From Bacteroidota bacterium (GTDB lineage: Bacteria; Bacteroidota; Bacteroidia; Bacteroidales; Lentimicrobiaceae): a DNA stretch of 64,000 nucleotides. The position numbers and the translations under genes are program-made. Shown here piece by piece: positions 54,664 to 62,935 of the stretch (its first letter is position 1; each line of letters opens with the position of its first letter). The notes under the pieces were generated by a model. That model worked only from the letters and a program-made list of their open reading frames with translations, did not search any database and was not told where the DNA came from. The stretch covers positions 1 through 64,000 of the forward strand of contig JAEYSM010000040.1 in assembly GCA_023434665.1 (NCBI GenBank), in the 5' to 3' direction.

Positions 54664-56070
54664 ATGCCTCGGATAGATAATAGTGTTTCCTTCAATAAAT
54701 TAAGGGAAATATACCCTGAATTCAGTTATGAAAACTATTCTTATTCCTTGGTGAAGAATGTATTAAGTCTCCAATTCGAATTCCATTTGTCAGATGATAT
54801 CATTTTCAGGCCCCATTCTATCCTTACCTTTCCTGCTTCGCTCGATATCAGACATAACGATGCGCTGATCAATAATCTGGTGTTCCATATTGGACTTATT
54901 GAACTTGTTAGTTACTGGAAAGCCACATGCTCTCCATTAATAACAATAAAAACCGGAAAACTTGACAATCAACAGATTGAATGGTGGAAAAATTTGTTTT
55001 ATAACGGATTAGGTGAATTCATGTATCTCAATTCAATTGAGATAAGCAGTTCTAAGCTGATGGAGATAGTATCAAACGGAAAGTCTCATGTTGCGTCATC
55101 AGCTTCCTATACCGATAATTACATAGTCCCCATCGGAGGTGGTAAAGATTCATCAGTAACTCTTGAATTGCTCAGGAAAAAAAACCTGATTGTTAATCCA
55201 CTGATCATGAATCCCAGGGAGGCCACAGTTGAGACAGTAACAACAGCAGGACTGTCAATGGATGATGTAATAATCATTAACCGAACCATCGATCCTCTTT
55301 TACTGGAACTAAATGCAAAAGGATTTCTCAATGGTCACACTCCTTTTTCTGCCATGCTGGCTTTCTATTGTCTGCTCGCATCTGCAATAACAGGGATCAG
55401 AAATATTGCCCTCTCCAATGAAGCGAGCGCTAATGAGGCTACCGTTCCCGGGACAGACATCAATCACCAGTACTCGAAATCTTTTGAATTTGAAAGGGAC
55501 TTTAGAAAGTACTCAGCAACTTATATCGACAGCGGAATAAATTACTTTAGTTTTCTCCGCCCTCTGAATGAACTACAGATCATGTCAATCTTTGCCCGCT
55601 TACCTCAGTATCATCCGGTATTCAAAAGCTGCAATGTGGGAAGTAAGACAAATACATGGTGTGGTGGTTGCGCCAAATGTCTGTTTACACATATCATGCT
55701 TGCTGCATATAAGGGTGTATCCTATGCCAATGACATTATTGGCAAACCAATGCTTGATGACATTCATAACCAGGAAATCTTCAGGGAGCTTGCAGGGATA
55801 TCAGAAATAAAACCATTTGAATGTGTCGGGACCATTAATGATGTTCAACAAGCAATCAACCTGATCATAGCCAACACAGAACAGGCACCCCGGTTAATAG
55901 AAATGTACAGAAGTACCCGGGAAGGCACTGAATTTATTTCCAGGCAAAACGGCCTTCAAAACACTCCTGAGAATCCTGCAAAGGAATACTTACAAGATAT
56001 TTCCGATAAAACCGAAACACATTTCCTAACAAAAACCCAATGGGAGATATTACAAAAAGCTCTGAATTAA
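54664..56070 (+). CDS. murL: MurL-like UDP-MurNAc-L-Ala-L-Glu epimerase
   Basis: This 468-residue protein resembles MurL, an ATP-dependent enzyme known from Xanthomonas that inverts the terminal L-Glu of UDP-MurNAc-L-Ala-L-Glu to D-Glu. It has a PP-loop-type nucleotide motif G158-G-G-K161-D-S in VPIGGGKDSSVTLELL. Other features are a conserved SNEASANEATVPGTDINHQYSKS segment (cited in part: NEASANEATV), and a cysteine cluster CGGCAKC near residue 340. The N-terminal 140 residues lack clear motifs. It overlaps murD by 31 bases, which strongly supports a peptidoglycan role. Other PP-loop enzymes such as QueC or 4-thiouridylases are alternatives by motif, but length and neighbour favour MurL. 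Confidence 0.8.
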   Translation: MPRIDNSVSFNKLREIYPEFSYENYSYSLVKNVLSLQFEFHLSDDIIFRPHSILTFPASLDIRHNDALINNLVFHIGLIELVSYWKATCSPLITIKTGKLDNQQIEWWKNLFYNGLGEFMYLNSIEISSSKLMEIVSNGKSHVASSASYTDNYIVPIGGGKDSSVTLELLRKKNLIVNPLIMNPREATVETVTTAGLSMDDVIIINRTIDPLLLELNAKGFLNGHTPFSAMLAFYCLLASAITGIRNIALSNEASANEATVPGTDINHQYSKSFEFERDFRKYSATYIDSGINYFSFLRPLNELQIMSIFARLPQYHPVFKSCNVGSKTNTWCGGCAKCLFTHIMLAAYKGVSYANDIIGKPMLDDIHNQEIFRELAGISEIKPFECVGTINDVQQAINLIIANTEQAPRLIEMYRSTREGTEFISRQNGLQNTPENPAKEYLQDISDKTETHFLTKTQWEILQKALN

Positions 56071-57437
56071 GAAAGTACCTTTCATCATTTCTGCAGAGAA
56101 AGAAAGTTCTGATCCTTGGATTTGGTAAGGAAGGCAGTTCAACATTACGACTTCTGCATGATCTAAAAACAGAGGCTATAATAACCATTGCCGACAGAAA
56201 TGACTCTGCCTTTGCCGGCTCGCCGCTCATTGAATCAGGCAAATATGCTCTGATACATGGTGCTGACTATCTTAATTCTGTCAATGATTTTGATGTGGTC
56301 ATTAAATCTCCCGGTATATCCCTTAAAGATCAATCTTTTGACAGGGACAAAATAACATCCCAAACCAACATATTCCTTAAAGTTTACGGAGGCAAGACCA
56401 TTGGTGTTACAGGCACTAAAGGAAAGAGCACCACATCGAGTCTCATTTATCATATCATAAAGAAAACCTACCCACTTTCAGTCTTCGGTGGCAATATCGG
56501 AACACCATTATTTGACCTGGATGACGAAATCACCCCTGAATCTTATATAGTGTGTGAACTCTCGTCGCATCAACTGGAGTTCGTTAAGAGTTCACCCCAC
56601 ATTGCCTTACTCCTGAATATCTATCAGGAACATCTTGATCACTACAACACATTTATTGATTATCAGAAGGCAAAACTCAATATTGCATATTATCAGAAAG
56701 CTGCCGATTATTTCCTGTATTCTGATGAGGTTCTTATCAGAGGATTATTAAACGAAAGCCCGACCCTTTCAGGACATAAAATACCATTTGACGCCAATAT
56801 CGGCAGCCTTCCATCTTTACTGAAAGCGAATAGTAAACTCGCAGAGACTATTGAAAGAATTACTTCAGGGGAGTGCAGGATCAATCTGGTAGGTGAACAT
56901 AATAAAAAGAATACCATCATAGCTGCTGTTGCCTGTCACCTGAGCGGAGTCCCCATTGAAACCATAGAGGAACAACTACAGAGCTTTCAACCACTCGAAC
57001 ACAGGATGGAACCGGTAGGGATCTATGAAGGAAAAACCTTTTACAATGATTCGATATCAACAATTCCTGAATCAGCCATTGCTGCCATCAAAAGTCTCTA
57101 TCCCGTCGACACTATCATATTGGGGGGATTTGACAGAGGAATAGACTATTCCATACTGGTTGACTTCCTGATGAAGAAGGAGGTCAAACATATAGTGACT
57201 ACCGGCCCTGCAGGGAAAACTATATACAGCAAATTGAAAGCCAGTGGATATAAGAGCGATCTTCAGCACTTTGAGACATTTGACAAGTCGGTAGAAGCTG
57301 CTATCCAGTCTACTGCAGAAGGCGGGATTTGTCTGTTATCGCCTGCGGCCTCGAGTTATAATGAATTTAAAAATTTCGAATTCAGGGGAAGAAGATTCAA
57401 GGAACTGGTAACAAAAATTTCCCGGGCAAAAGATTAA
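56040..57437 (+). CDS. murD: UDP-N-acetylmuramoyl-L-alanine:glutamate ligase (MurD, possibly MurD2 type)
   Basis: This 465-residue Mur ligase adds glutamate to UDP-MurNAc-L-Ala in the cytoplasm. It has an N-terminal Rossmann domain (KVLILGFGKEGSSTLRLL), an ATP domain with P-loop GVTGTKGKSTTSS (K129), the NIYQEHLDHYNTF segment, and the C-terminal domain with FQPLEHRMEPVG and FYNDSISTIPES. Standard MurD has GSNGKST, so TKGKSTT is a departure. The direct overlap with a MurL-like gene suggests it may add L-Glu, as MurD2 does in Xanthomonas, with MurL then inverting it. D-Glu-specific MurD remains possible. The start at 56040 lies inside murL; the ATG is followed closely by conserved sequence. Confidence 0.9.
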   Translation: MGDITKSSELRKYLSSFLQRKKVLILGFGKEGSSTLRLLHDLKTEAIITIADRNDSAFAGSPLIESGKYALIHGADYLNSVNDFDVVIKSPGISLKDQSFDRDKITSQTNIFLKVYGGKTIGVTGTKGKSTTSSLIYHIIKKTYPLSVFGGNIGTPLFDLDDEITPESYIVCELSSHQLEFVKSSPHIALLLNIYQEHLDHYNTFIDYQKAKLNIAYYQKAADYFLYSDEVLIRGLLNESPTLSGHKIPFDANIGSLPSLLKANSKLAETIERITSGECRINLVGEHNKKNTIIAAVACHLSGVPIETIEEQLQSFQPLEHRMEPVGIYEGKTFYNDSISTIPESAIAAIKSLYPVDTIILGGFDRGIDYSILVDFLMKKEVKHIVTTGPAGKTIYSKLKASGYKSDLQHFETFDKSVEAAIQSTAEGGICLLSPAASSYNEFKNFEFRGRRFKELVTKISRAKD

Positions 57438-57451
57438 AGCCCGGAAAGAGG

Positions 57452-57486
57452 TAAAAAAAACAGCCTTGGTCGAGGGCTGTCTTTTT
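57452..57486. terminator. Bidirectional terminator between murD and bTHX
   Basis: A-run, ACAGCCTT (57460-57467), loop GGTCG, AGGGCTGT (57473-57480), CTTTTT. One G-T pair in the stem. A second smaller hairpin CCGGGC/GCCCGG (57422-57444) overlaps the murD stop. Confidence 0.85.
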
Positions 57487-57505
57487 ATAATCCATTTATA
57501 ATTAA

Positions 57506-57697
57506 TTACTCTTTTTCTTCACTAACTGCTGGCTTTGCTTTTTTTGCTTTAGGTTTAGCTTTTGTTTCAGGTTCCGGCGCAACAGGTTGAGTATTCGTAA
57601 CAACCCTGGCAGACGATTTCTTATTTGGCCTTCTTCTTACACCATAAGAACCCATAATAATTTTACCTCTTTTTGTTTTTTTATCACCTTTTCCCAT
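57506..57697 (-). CDS. Small ribosomal subunit protein bTHX
   Basis: From the ATG at 57697 this is a 63-residue strongly basic protein starting MGKGDKKTKRGKIIMGSYG, the THX signature found in Bacteroidota and Thermus, where THX fits in the head of the 30S subunit. The conserved part ends near residue 25 (VRRRPNKK). The rest is a low-complexity tail rich in Ala, Pro, Lys and Glu (about 38-63), longer than the Thermus protein. An ATG at 57763 gives 22 extra residues that are not THX-like and is rejected. Confidence 0.9.
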   Translation of the reverse strand: MGKGDKKTKRGKIIMGSYGVRRRPNKKSSARVVTNTQPVAPEPETKAKPKAKKAKPAVSEEKE

Positions 57698-57810
57698 AGT
57701 AATAATAAATTTAAAGTTGTGAGTTGATAGATCATTATCCCAAAAATACGAATAATTACGCATAAAATCTATAATTGTTAAATTTTATTCGCAGAGCAAC
57801 TGACATAGGT

Positions 57811-57841
57811 ATTGGCAAAATGAAAAAAAATATTACTTTTG
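57811..57841 (+). promoter_or_regulatory. TPR-gene promoter (-33/-7)
   Basis: ATTG at 57811-57814, a 19-base spacer, TACTTTTG at 57834-57841. Predicted start near 57847, giving a leader of about 14 bases. Confidence 0.65.
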
Positions 57842-57860
57842 CGCGATAAATTCATAATCA

Positions 57861-58541
57861 ATGGCAAAGAAGTCTGACAATACTGAAGAAAAAATTCAGG
57901 CCGTAGAGGAGGCTCTGAGTAAGACCGAATTATTTATAGAAAAAAACCAGAAGTTACTCTTTACAATACTCGGAGTTATAGCATTGCTGATCCTGGGTTA
58001 TTTTGGTTACCAAAGGTTCGTCCTTCTTCCGAAGGAAAAAGAAGCACAGTCACAAATGTTTATGGCTGAAAGATATTTCGAGCAGGACTCATTAAAACTT
58101 GCATTGAATGGTGATGGTCAATATCCTGGATTCCTCCAGATTATTGATGACTACGGAATGACCAAAAGTGCCAAATTAGCACACTATTATGCCGGCATTA
58201 TTTATCTAAATGAAGGCGAATTCCAGCAAGCTATAGATCATCTTCAGAAGTTTAAGACAAAGAATGTAATGCTTACTCCAATGGCTAAAGGCGCTATGGG
58301 CGATGCTTACCTGGAACTTGGCAAGACAGCTGAAGCTGCTAAACAATATGAGGATGCAGCCAATACTTATAAAAACGACTTCACTTCTCCTGTATTCCTT
58401 CAGAAGGCCGCATGGGCATATGAAATTGCAGGTAACAAAGAAGCCGCACTCAAAATTCTTGAAAAAATTAAAACCGATTATCCAAGAAGTACTGAGGCAA
58501 GAGATGTTGAAAAATTTATTGCCCGGTTAAAAGCAATCTAA
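57861..58541 (+). CDS. TPR-containing inner-membrane protein (YfgM-like)
   Basis: This 226-residue protein has a cytoplasmic charged N-terminus, one transmembrane helix (about 34-54, LLFTILGVIALLILGYFGY) and a non-cytoplasmic tetratricopeptide domain (about 65-222) with repeats around AKLAHYYAGIIYLNEGEFQQAI and GAMGDAYLELGKTAEAAKQYE. The layout is that of YfgM, a periplasmic chaperone/SecYEG-associated protein in E. coli, but the match is structural only. It stands alone with its own promoter and terminator, upstream of fmt. Confidence 0.85.
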   Translation: MAKKSDNTEEKIQAVEEALSKTELFIEKNQKLLFTILGVIALLILGYFGYQRFVLLPKEKEAQSQMFMAERYFEQDSLKLALNGDGQYPGFLQIIDDYGMTKSAKLAHYYAGIIYLNEGEFQQAIDHLQKFKTKNVMLTPMAKGAMGDAYLELGKTAEAAKQYEDAANTYKNDFTSPVFLQKAAWAYEIAGNKEAALKILEKIKTDYPRSTEARDVEKFIARLKAI

Positions 58542-58585
58542 TTTCGATCGTAAACTTCGGTTTATCGACAGTCATAAAAGAGTCA

Positions 58586-58619
58586 AACACCCGGAACGAA
58601 CTTCCGGGTGTTTTTTTGT
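58586..58619 (+). terminator. TPR-gene terminator
   Basis: AACACCCGGAA (58586-58596), loop CGAAC, TTCCGGGTGTT (58602-58612), then TTTTT. The 11-bp stem is perfect and ends directly before the fmt -7 box. Confidence 0.93.
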
Positions 58620-58627
58620 TATATTTG
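58620..58627 (+). promoter_or_regulatory. fmt promoter, -7 box (leaderless)
   Basis: TATATTTG ends four bases before the fmt ATG (58632). By the usual six-base rule, transcription would start at 58632-58633, so the transcript would be leaderless or nearly so. Confidence 0.5.
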
Positions 58628-58631
58628 ACTT

Positions 58632-59585
58632 ATGAAGAAAGATTTATCACTAATTTTTATGGGGACTCCCGATTTTGCGGTTGAGTCACTTACTTACCTC
58701 TTCAACGAAGGATTGACAATTAAAGCTGTAGTGACTGTTGCTGATAAACCAGCTGGCAGGGGCCAGAAATTACAACCTTCTCCTGTAAAGAAGTTTGCAT
58801 TAGAGCACAATATAAGAGTGCTTCAACCTCTTAATTTATCTGATCCTGCTTTTATTGAGGATCTTAAACAACTTCAAGCTGATTTGTTTGTAGTTGTGGC
58901 TTTCAGAAAACTTCCAAAGGTTGTATGGCAAATGCCCCCACTGGGGTGTTTTAATTTACATGCCTCCCTTCTTCCACAGTACAGGGGTGCTGCACCAATC
59001 AATCATGCAGTGATGAATGGGGAGTCGGTAACAGGAGTAACAACCTTCTTTATCGATGAAAAGATTGACACAGGTGAAATCATCAGACAGGAAAGTATTG
59101 AAATCCTGCCCGATGAAACGGCAGGAGAAGTTCACGATAAACTAATGGTAATAGGTGCAAAACTTGTTGTGGAAACAGTAAATTCAATTTTCAGGAACGA
59201 TTATACGACTAAAATTCAGCCAATTGGTCAGCAGGAGACGATTAAAACTGCCCCTAAAATTTTCAGGGATAATTGTAAAATAAACTGGGAACAGTCCAGC
59301 GAAAATGTGCATAACCATATAAGGGGATTAAGCCCCTTTCCCGGGGCTTTCTCCCTTTTATCGATGTCCGATTCGGAAAAAGAAGTTAAAGTCCTTAAAT
59401 CGAATAAAACGGGTTTAAAATCAGATTTAAGACCCGGACAGATTGTAGTGGAGAAAAATAGGTTGTCAGTAATGTGCAAAGATGAATTAATTGAACTTGT
59501 AACTATTCAGTTACCGGGTAAAAAAGCAATGTCGGTTGAGGATTTTCTGAGAGGAAACAGAGCGGAGCTATACCAATTTGTATGA
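58632..59585 (+). CDS. fmt: Methionyl-tRNA formyltransferase
   Basis: This 317-residue enzyme formylates initiator Met-tRNA using 10-formyltetrahydrofolate. The N-terminal transferase domain has LIFMGTPDFAV, GCFNLHASLLPQYRGAAPINHAV with the catalytic Asn/His, and TGVTTFFIDEKIDTGEII with the catalytic Asp. The C-terminal tRNA-binding OB-like domain (about 210-317) is complete. It lies directly after a strong terminator, with a -7 box touching the ATG. The usual partner def (peptide deformylase) is absent. Confidence 0.96.
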   Translation: MKKDLSLIFMGTPDFAVESLTYLFNEGLTIKAVVTVADKPAGRGQKLQPSPVKKFALEHNIRVLQPLNLSDPAFIEDLKQLQADLFVVVAFRKLPKVVWQMPPLGCFNLHASLLPQYRGAAPINHAVMNGESVTGVTTFFIDEKIDTGEIIRQESIEILPDETAGEVHDKLMVIGAKLVVETVNSIFRNDYTTKIQPIGQQETIKTAPKIFRDNCKINWEQSSENVHNHIRGLSPFPGAFSLLSMSDSEKEVKVLKSNKTGLKSDLRPGQIVVEKNRLSVMCKDELIELVTIQLPGKKAMSVEDFLRGNRAELYQFV

Positions 59586-59730
59586 AATTGAGTGTTTGTT
59601 GAACGTGTTTTAAACAGGGACTTTTAAGCGGTTGAACTGCTATATCTATGGTAAAACAATACTTTTTCTATGAAAGTTATCAACAATCAAGCTATTTTAT
59701 TAACTTTTTTCACGATTTTTCGCTAAAACA

Positions 59731-59761
59731 CTTGATTTTGCAACGAAATTGATTATATTTG
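59731..59761 (+). promoter_or_regulatory. hup promoter (-33/-7)
   Basis: CTTG at 59731-59734, a 19-base spacer, TATATTTG at 59754-59761. Predicted start near 59767, leader about 38 bases. The 220-base upstream region is very AT-rich. Confidence 0.7.
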
Positions 59762-59804
59762 TAGTAGGTTATCCAACTTATTATTAATCTTAACTCTGGT
59801 AAAA

Positions 59805-60077
59805 ATGAACAAACAAGAATTAATTGTTGCCATGGCAGCAGAATCAGGTCTTACAAAAGCAGACTCAAAAAAAGCTTTGGATGCTTTTCTTAATGCCACT
59901 TCAAAATCTTTGAAAAAAGGTGATAGAGTAGCACTCGTTGGTTTTGGTTCATTTTCTGTTTCAAAGCGTGCCGCCCGCAAAGGTCGCAATCCTCAGACCG
60001 GTAAAGAAATCAAGATTGCTGCAAAGAAAGTTGTTAAATTTAAACCAGGTACAGAACTATCAAAGAACGTAAAGTAA
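59805..60077 (+). CDS. hup: HU-family DNA-binding protein
   Basis: This 90-residue nucleoid protein is a canonical HU homologue. MNKQELIVAMAAESGLTKADSKKALDAF gives the dimer helices (cited in part: MNKQELIVAMAAESG), GDRVALVGFGSFSVSKRAARKGRNP leads into the DNA-binding arm (VGFGSFSV, RKGRNPQTG), and the basic C-terminus follows. HU binds and bends DNA without strict sequence choice. It is monocistronic, with a strong promoter and terminator, as expected for a highly expressed gene. Confidence 0.97.
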   Translation: MNKQELIVAMAAESGLTKADSKKALDAFLNATSKSLKKGDRVALVGFGSFSVSKRAARKGRNPQTGKEIKIAAKKVVKFKPGTELSKNVK

Positions 60078-60101
60078 ATACTTTAGCAGCAAGACAAGAG
60101 T

Positions 60102-60138
60102 AAAAAGACTTTTCAGAAAATGAAAAGTCTTTTTTTTA
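60102..60138 (+). terminator. hup terminator
   Basis: AAAAAGACTTTTCA (60102-60115), loop GAAAA, TGAAAAGTCTTTTT (60121-60134), then TTT. The 14-bp stem is perfect. Confidence 0.9.
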
Positions 60139-60223
60139 ATCTGTACTTGACAGAAGTTTAATATTCAAAACCATTTGCGATTACTCTTTAAGGACTTAAA
60201 TGGCTGAAATGAATAGCCTCTTA

Positions 60224-60269
60224 CCTGAACGACTAACCGACTAGAACAGCTGACAGTCCTGAACGGCTG
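60224..60269. repeat. Degenerate short tandem repeat
   Basis: A run of related octamers (CTGAACGA, CTAACCGA, CTAGAACA, then CTGA-containing units) lies between hup and the glycosylase. CTGAACGAC also appears in the repeats upstream of smpB. Weakly conserved. Confidence 0.35.
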
Positions 60270-60270
60270 A

Positions 60271-60915
60271 TTAAGTCTTTGATTGGAAGCAGTCTTCAAT
60301 CAACCCCCTCAGTAAACCATATTTTTCAGGCTCAATTAAAAACCTGTAGGGCAACAAGGCGTCATCCCCCGCATAATCTACTCCAATTCTTTTGGTTACT
60401 TTAATAATCTCATCTGGTATCTCAATTTTAGTGTTTTCAATCCAGACTTTGTTACCGTTAATAAGGTCTGCTTTATCGTCCGTAAACTTTAAAGCGAGAA
60501 GCTTTGTGACCTTTCCGGGACCCGTGCCTTCTTTATCCGTAATGGGCCTCCCGATTCTGTCAGCCATTGCCTCCTTTCCAAATTCAGGCATGATAGCCCT
60601 GATTAAAACGGCATGTGGTGTTCCGGCTACATTGGTCACGACATTAAACAGGGAATGAATGCCATAACACAAATATATGTATGCAATTCCGCCTTGCCGG
60701 TACATTGTTTCTGTTCTTTTGGTCCTTCGGTCGCCAAAAGCATGCGATGCTTTATCATTAACTCCATTGTAAGCTTCACTCTCAGTTATGACTCCCGAAG
60801 TTATAATGCCGTTTATGTCTGTAACTATCCTCTTCCCTAATAACTCTCTTGCAATTATCAGAACATCTCCCCTGCTGTAAAAACTTAACGGGAGTCGCTT
60901 ATTTTCATGAATCAT
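60271..60915 (-). CDS. DNA-3-methyladenine glycosylase (AAG/Mpg type)
   Basis: This 214-residue monofunctional glycosylase removes alkylated purines such as 3-methyladenine and hypoxanthine. By alignment to human AAG the catalytic glutamate is E47 and the base-stacking tyrosine Y49 in ITESEAYNG; the intercalating loop is GIAYIYLCYGIHSLFNV. VLIRAIMP and the C-terminal IGVDYAGDDA substrate-pocket segment follow. The start overlaps the recQ stop by four bases (ATGA), so translation is coupled to recQ, pairing two DNA-repair functions. Confidence 0.93.
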   Translation of the reverse strand: MIHENKRLPLSFYSRGDVLIIARELLGKRIVTDINGIITSGVITESEAYNGVNDKASHAFGDRRTKRTETMYRQGGIAYIYLCYGIHSLFNVVTNVAGTPHAVLIRAIMPEFGKEAMADRIGRPITDKEGTGPGKVTKLLALKFTDDKADLINGNKVWIENTKIEIPDEIIKVTKRIGVDYAGDDALLPYRFLIEPEKYGLLRGLIEDCFQSKT

Positions 60916-62822
60916 TGTTTCCAGGAATAATATTGTTCCTCACTGATCTCCACCCTATTGTTATCAATTAACCAATTTAGCGTCATAACCACTTTTTCAA
61001 CCGATATAGGATCACAAATTTCTATCACTTGCTGCAGATTAAGCTTATTGATTTCTAAAGCTGGTTTAATTAATTCCACTATTCTGTTAAAGTCCTTCTC
61101 TCTTAATGTTTTATTACTCTCATCAAGACATATATCACAAATACCGCAATTATTAACCTTTTGTTCAAAATAAGATATCAGATACCTGCTTCTGCAGACG
61201 TTTGTCTCGTTAGCATATCTCAACAGAGCCCTCATTCTTTCAGTGGCAATATTCTTTCGTTCTTCATAATTCGCCGGAGAAATTGAAAGTCCGGCCGCTT
61301 TAACAGCTTCTGAAATAAAAGTCAGTTGCGGTTTTCCACTTAAGGGGAAGTACGAAATCATTTCGAGATTATGTAGTTTTTGCAGCATTTCTCTCACAAC
61401 CTTCTCCTGGGTATCCAAGCGGAAAGCGATCTCCGATTCATTAATGGGAACCGGCTCTGTAAAAGATCCTCCGTACGACCTTTGCATTGTCTTGATCAAT
61501 TCATCGAAAGCAGGATTCTCCACCTGAAACCTGTACAAGTCTGCTTTTGAAGCTGCAAACACAAACCTGGAAGACGAATGCATGGCTTCATTTAATAATA
61601 TATAGCCTTCTCTTTCGATGAATTTCAGTGAATTAAAGGCAAGGATGGGCTTAAAATTATATGTTTTTGCAAAGTCCGATATGTCAAAATCAAACACCAG
61701 GTCTTTTCCTGTTCCCGGTACAAGTTGACAATAGTTTATAAGTGCATTATAGACAGTCCTGATGAAATCCAGTGTTGGAAAGTTCAGGTTATGATTCGCC
61801 TCTGCATCAATTACATCGGCTTCATCAAAAATAAGCACAGCATACGACTTTTTCCCATCGCGCCCTGCCCTGCCAGCTTCCTGGTAGTAGGCTTCGAGTG
61901 TATCGGGCAAATCCATATGAACAACTGTCCTAACATCAGGCTTATCAATGCCCATTCCAAAAGCGTTGGTACAAACTATTACTCTGGTGTTACCCTTTAT
62001 CCAACTGGTATATTTTTTTTCTCTCTCCCTGGGTTCAAGACCTGCATGATAATAGTCAGCACTGATTTTATTCAATACCAGAAATTGAGCAATTTCTCTT
62101 GTCTTCTTTCTGTTCCTCACATAAACGATACCTGAACCGGGTACCCCTTTGAGCACTTTTAACAGGTTTCCGTTCTTGTTTTCCTCTTTCTTAACGACAT
62201 AAGAAAGATTAGGACGCTCAAAATTTCCTGTAAGGACATTATCCTTTATAAAATCCAGCTTACTCTGGATATCCTTAATTACTTTCTGTGTGGCAGTAGC
62301 CGTTAATGCGAGTACAGGAACACCCGGGAAATGAGGCCTTATTTCGGCAATCCTAAGATATGGTGGCCTGAAATCATATCCCCATTGTGAAATGCAATGT
62401 GCTTCATCTACAACTATCAGACTAATTCTGATGTGACTAATGATTTCTCTGAAATAAGAAGAGGAAAGACGCTCAGGAGATATATACAGAAACTTCGCCT
62501 GATCATATTGTATGTGATTTATTGCCAGCTCAACTTCCCGCGAATGCATGCCTGAATAGATAGCCTCTGCTTTTATACCCATTCTTCTAAGTCTGTCAAC
62601 CTGATCTTTCATCAGAGCAATCAGAGGTGAGATTACCAGCGTCACACCAGGTAAAATAAGACCAGGCACCTGAAAACAAACCGACTTGCCACCACCGGTG
62701 GAGAGTAGTGCCAGGGTATCTTTTCCATCAATAACCGACTGAATAATCTCTTCCTGTAAAGGCCTGAACTGAGAGTAACCCCAATACTTCTTAAGAACTT
62801 CACGAAAAACGGTTTCAGTCAT
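60912..62822 (-). CDS. recQ: ATP-dependent DNA helicase RecQ
   Basis: This 636-residue 3'-5' helicase has Walker A K46 in LLSTGGGKSVCFQ, D139-E-A-H142 with the aromatic-rich loop CISQWGYDFRPPY, and the helicase motif VI GRAGRDGK. The RecQ-Ct zinc site is C543, C559, C562, C565 in CRSRYLISY and NNCGICDICLD, followed by a winged helix. It ends there, without the HRDC domain of E. coli RecQ; many Bacteroidota encode such a short form beside a longer one. It is translationally coupled to the downstream AAG glycosylase and divergent from aroK. Confidence 0.95.
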   Translation of the reverse strand: MTETVFREVLKKYWGYSQFRPLQEEIIQSVIDGKDTLALLSTGGGKSVCFQVPGLILPGVTLVISPLIALMKDQVDRLRRMGIKAEAIYSGMHSREVELAINHIQYDQAKFLYISPERLSSSYFREIISHIRISLIVVDEAHCISQWGYDFRPPYLRIAEIRPHFPGVPVLALTATATQKVIKDIQSKLDFIKDNVLTGNFERPNLSYVVKKEENKNGNLLKVLKGVPGSGIVYVRNRKKTREIAQFLVLNKISADYYHAGLEPREREKKYTSWIKGNTRVIVCTNAFGMGIDKPDVRTVVHMDLPDTLEAYYQEAGRAGRDGKKSYAVLIFDEADVIDAEANHNLNFPTLDFIRTVYNALINYCQLVPGTGKDLVFDFDISDFAKTYNFKPILAFNSLKFIEREGYILLNEAMHSSSRFVFAASKADLYRFQVENPAFDELIKTMQRSYGGSFTEPVPINESEIAFRLDTQEKVVREMLQKLHNLEMISYFPLSGKPQLTFISEAVKAAGLSISPANYEERKNIATERMRALLRYANETNVCRSRYLISYFEQKVNNCGICDICLDESNKTLREKDFNRIVELIKPALEINKLNLQQVIEICDPISVEKVVMTLNWLIDNNRVEISEEQYYSWKQ

Positions 62823-62912
62823 ATTAAGGCTTATTATAAATCTTAGTAAAGTTACAGACTTTTAGAATACTATGAAATGACAAAAAAGAGTACTGAAGTT
62901 TCAAATGGTTAC

Positions 62913-62920
62913 TATCTTTG
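62913..62920 (+). promoter_or_regulatory. aroK promoter, -7 box
   Basis: TATCTTTG, predicted start near 62926, 10 bases before the ATG at 62936. It contains the in-frame TTG at 62918, which therefore cannot be the start. Confidence 0.55.
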
Positions 62921-62935
62921 TTAAAAACATTCAGC

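Noticed and set aside
59677..59777. DnaA-box-like sequences (TTATCAACA, TTATCCAAC) flanking the hup promoter
   Set aside because: Both have mismatches to TTATCCACA, only two are present, and there is no dnaA, dnaN or clustered box array to suggest an origin.
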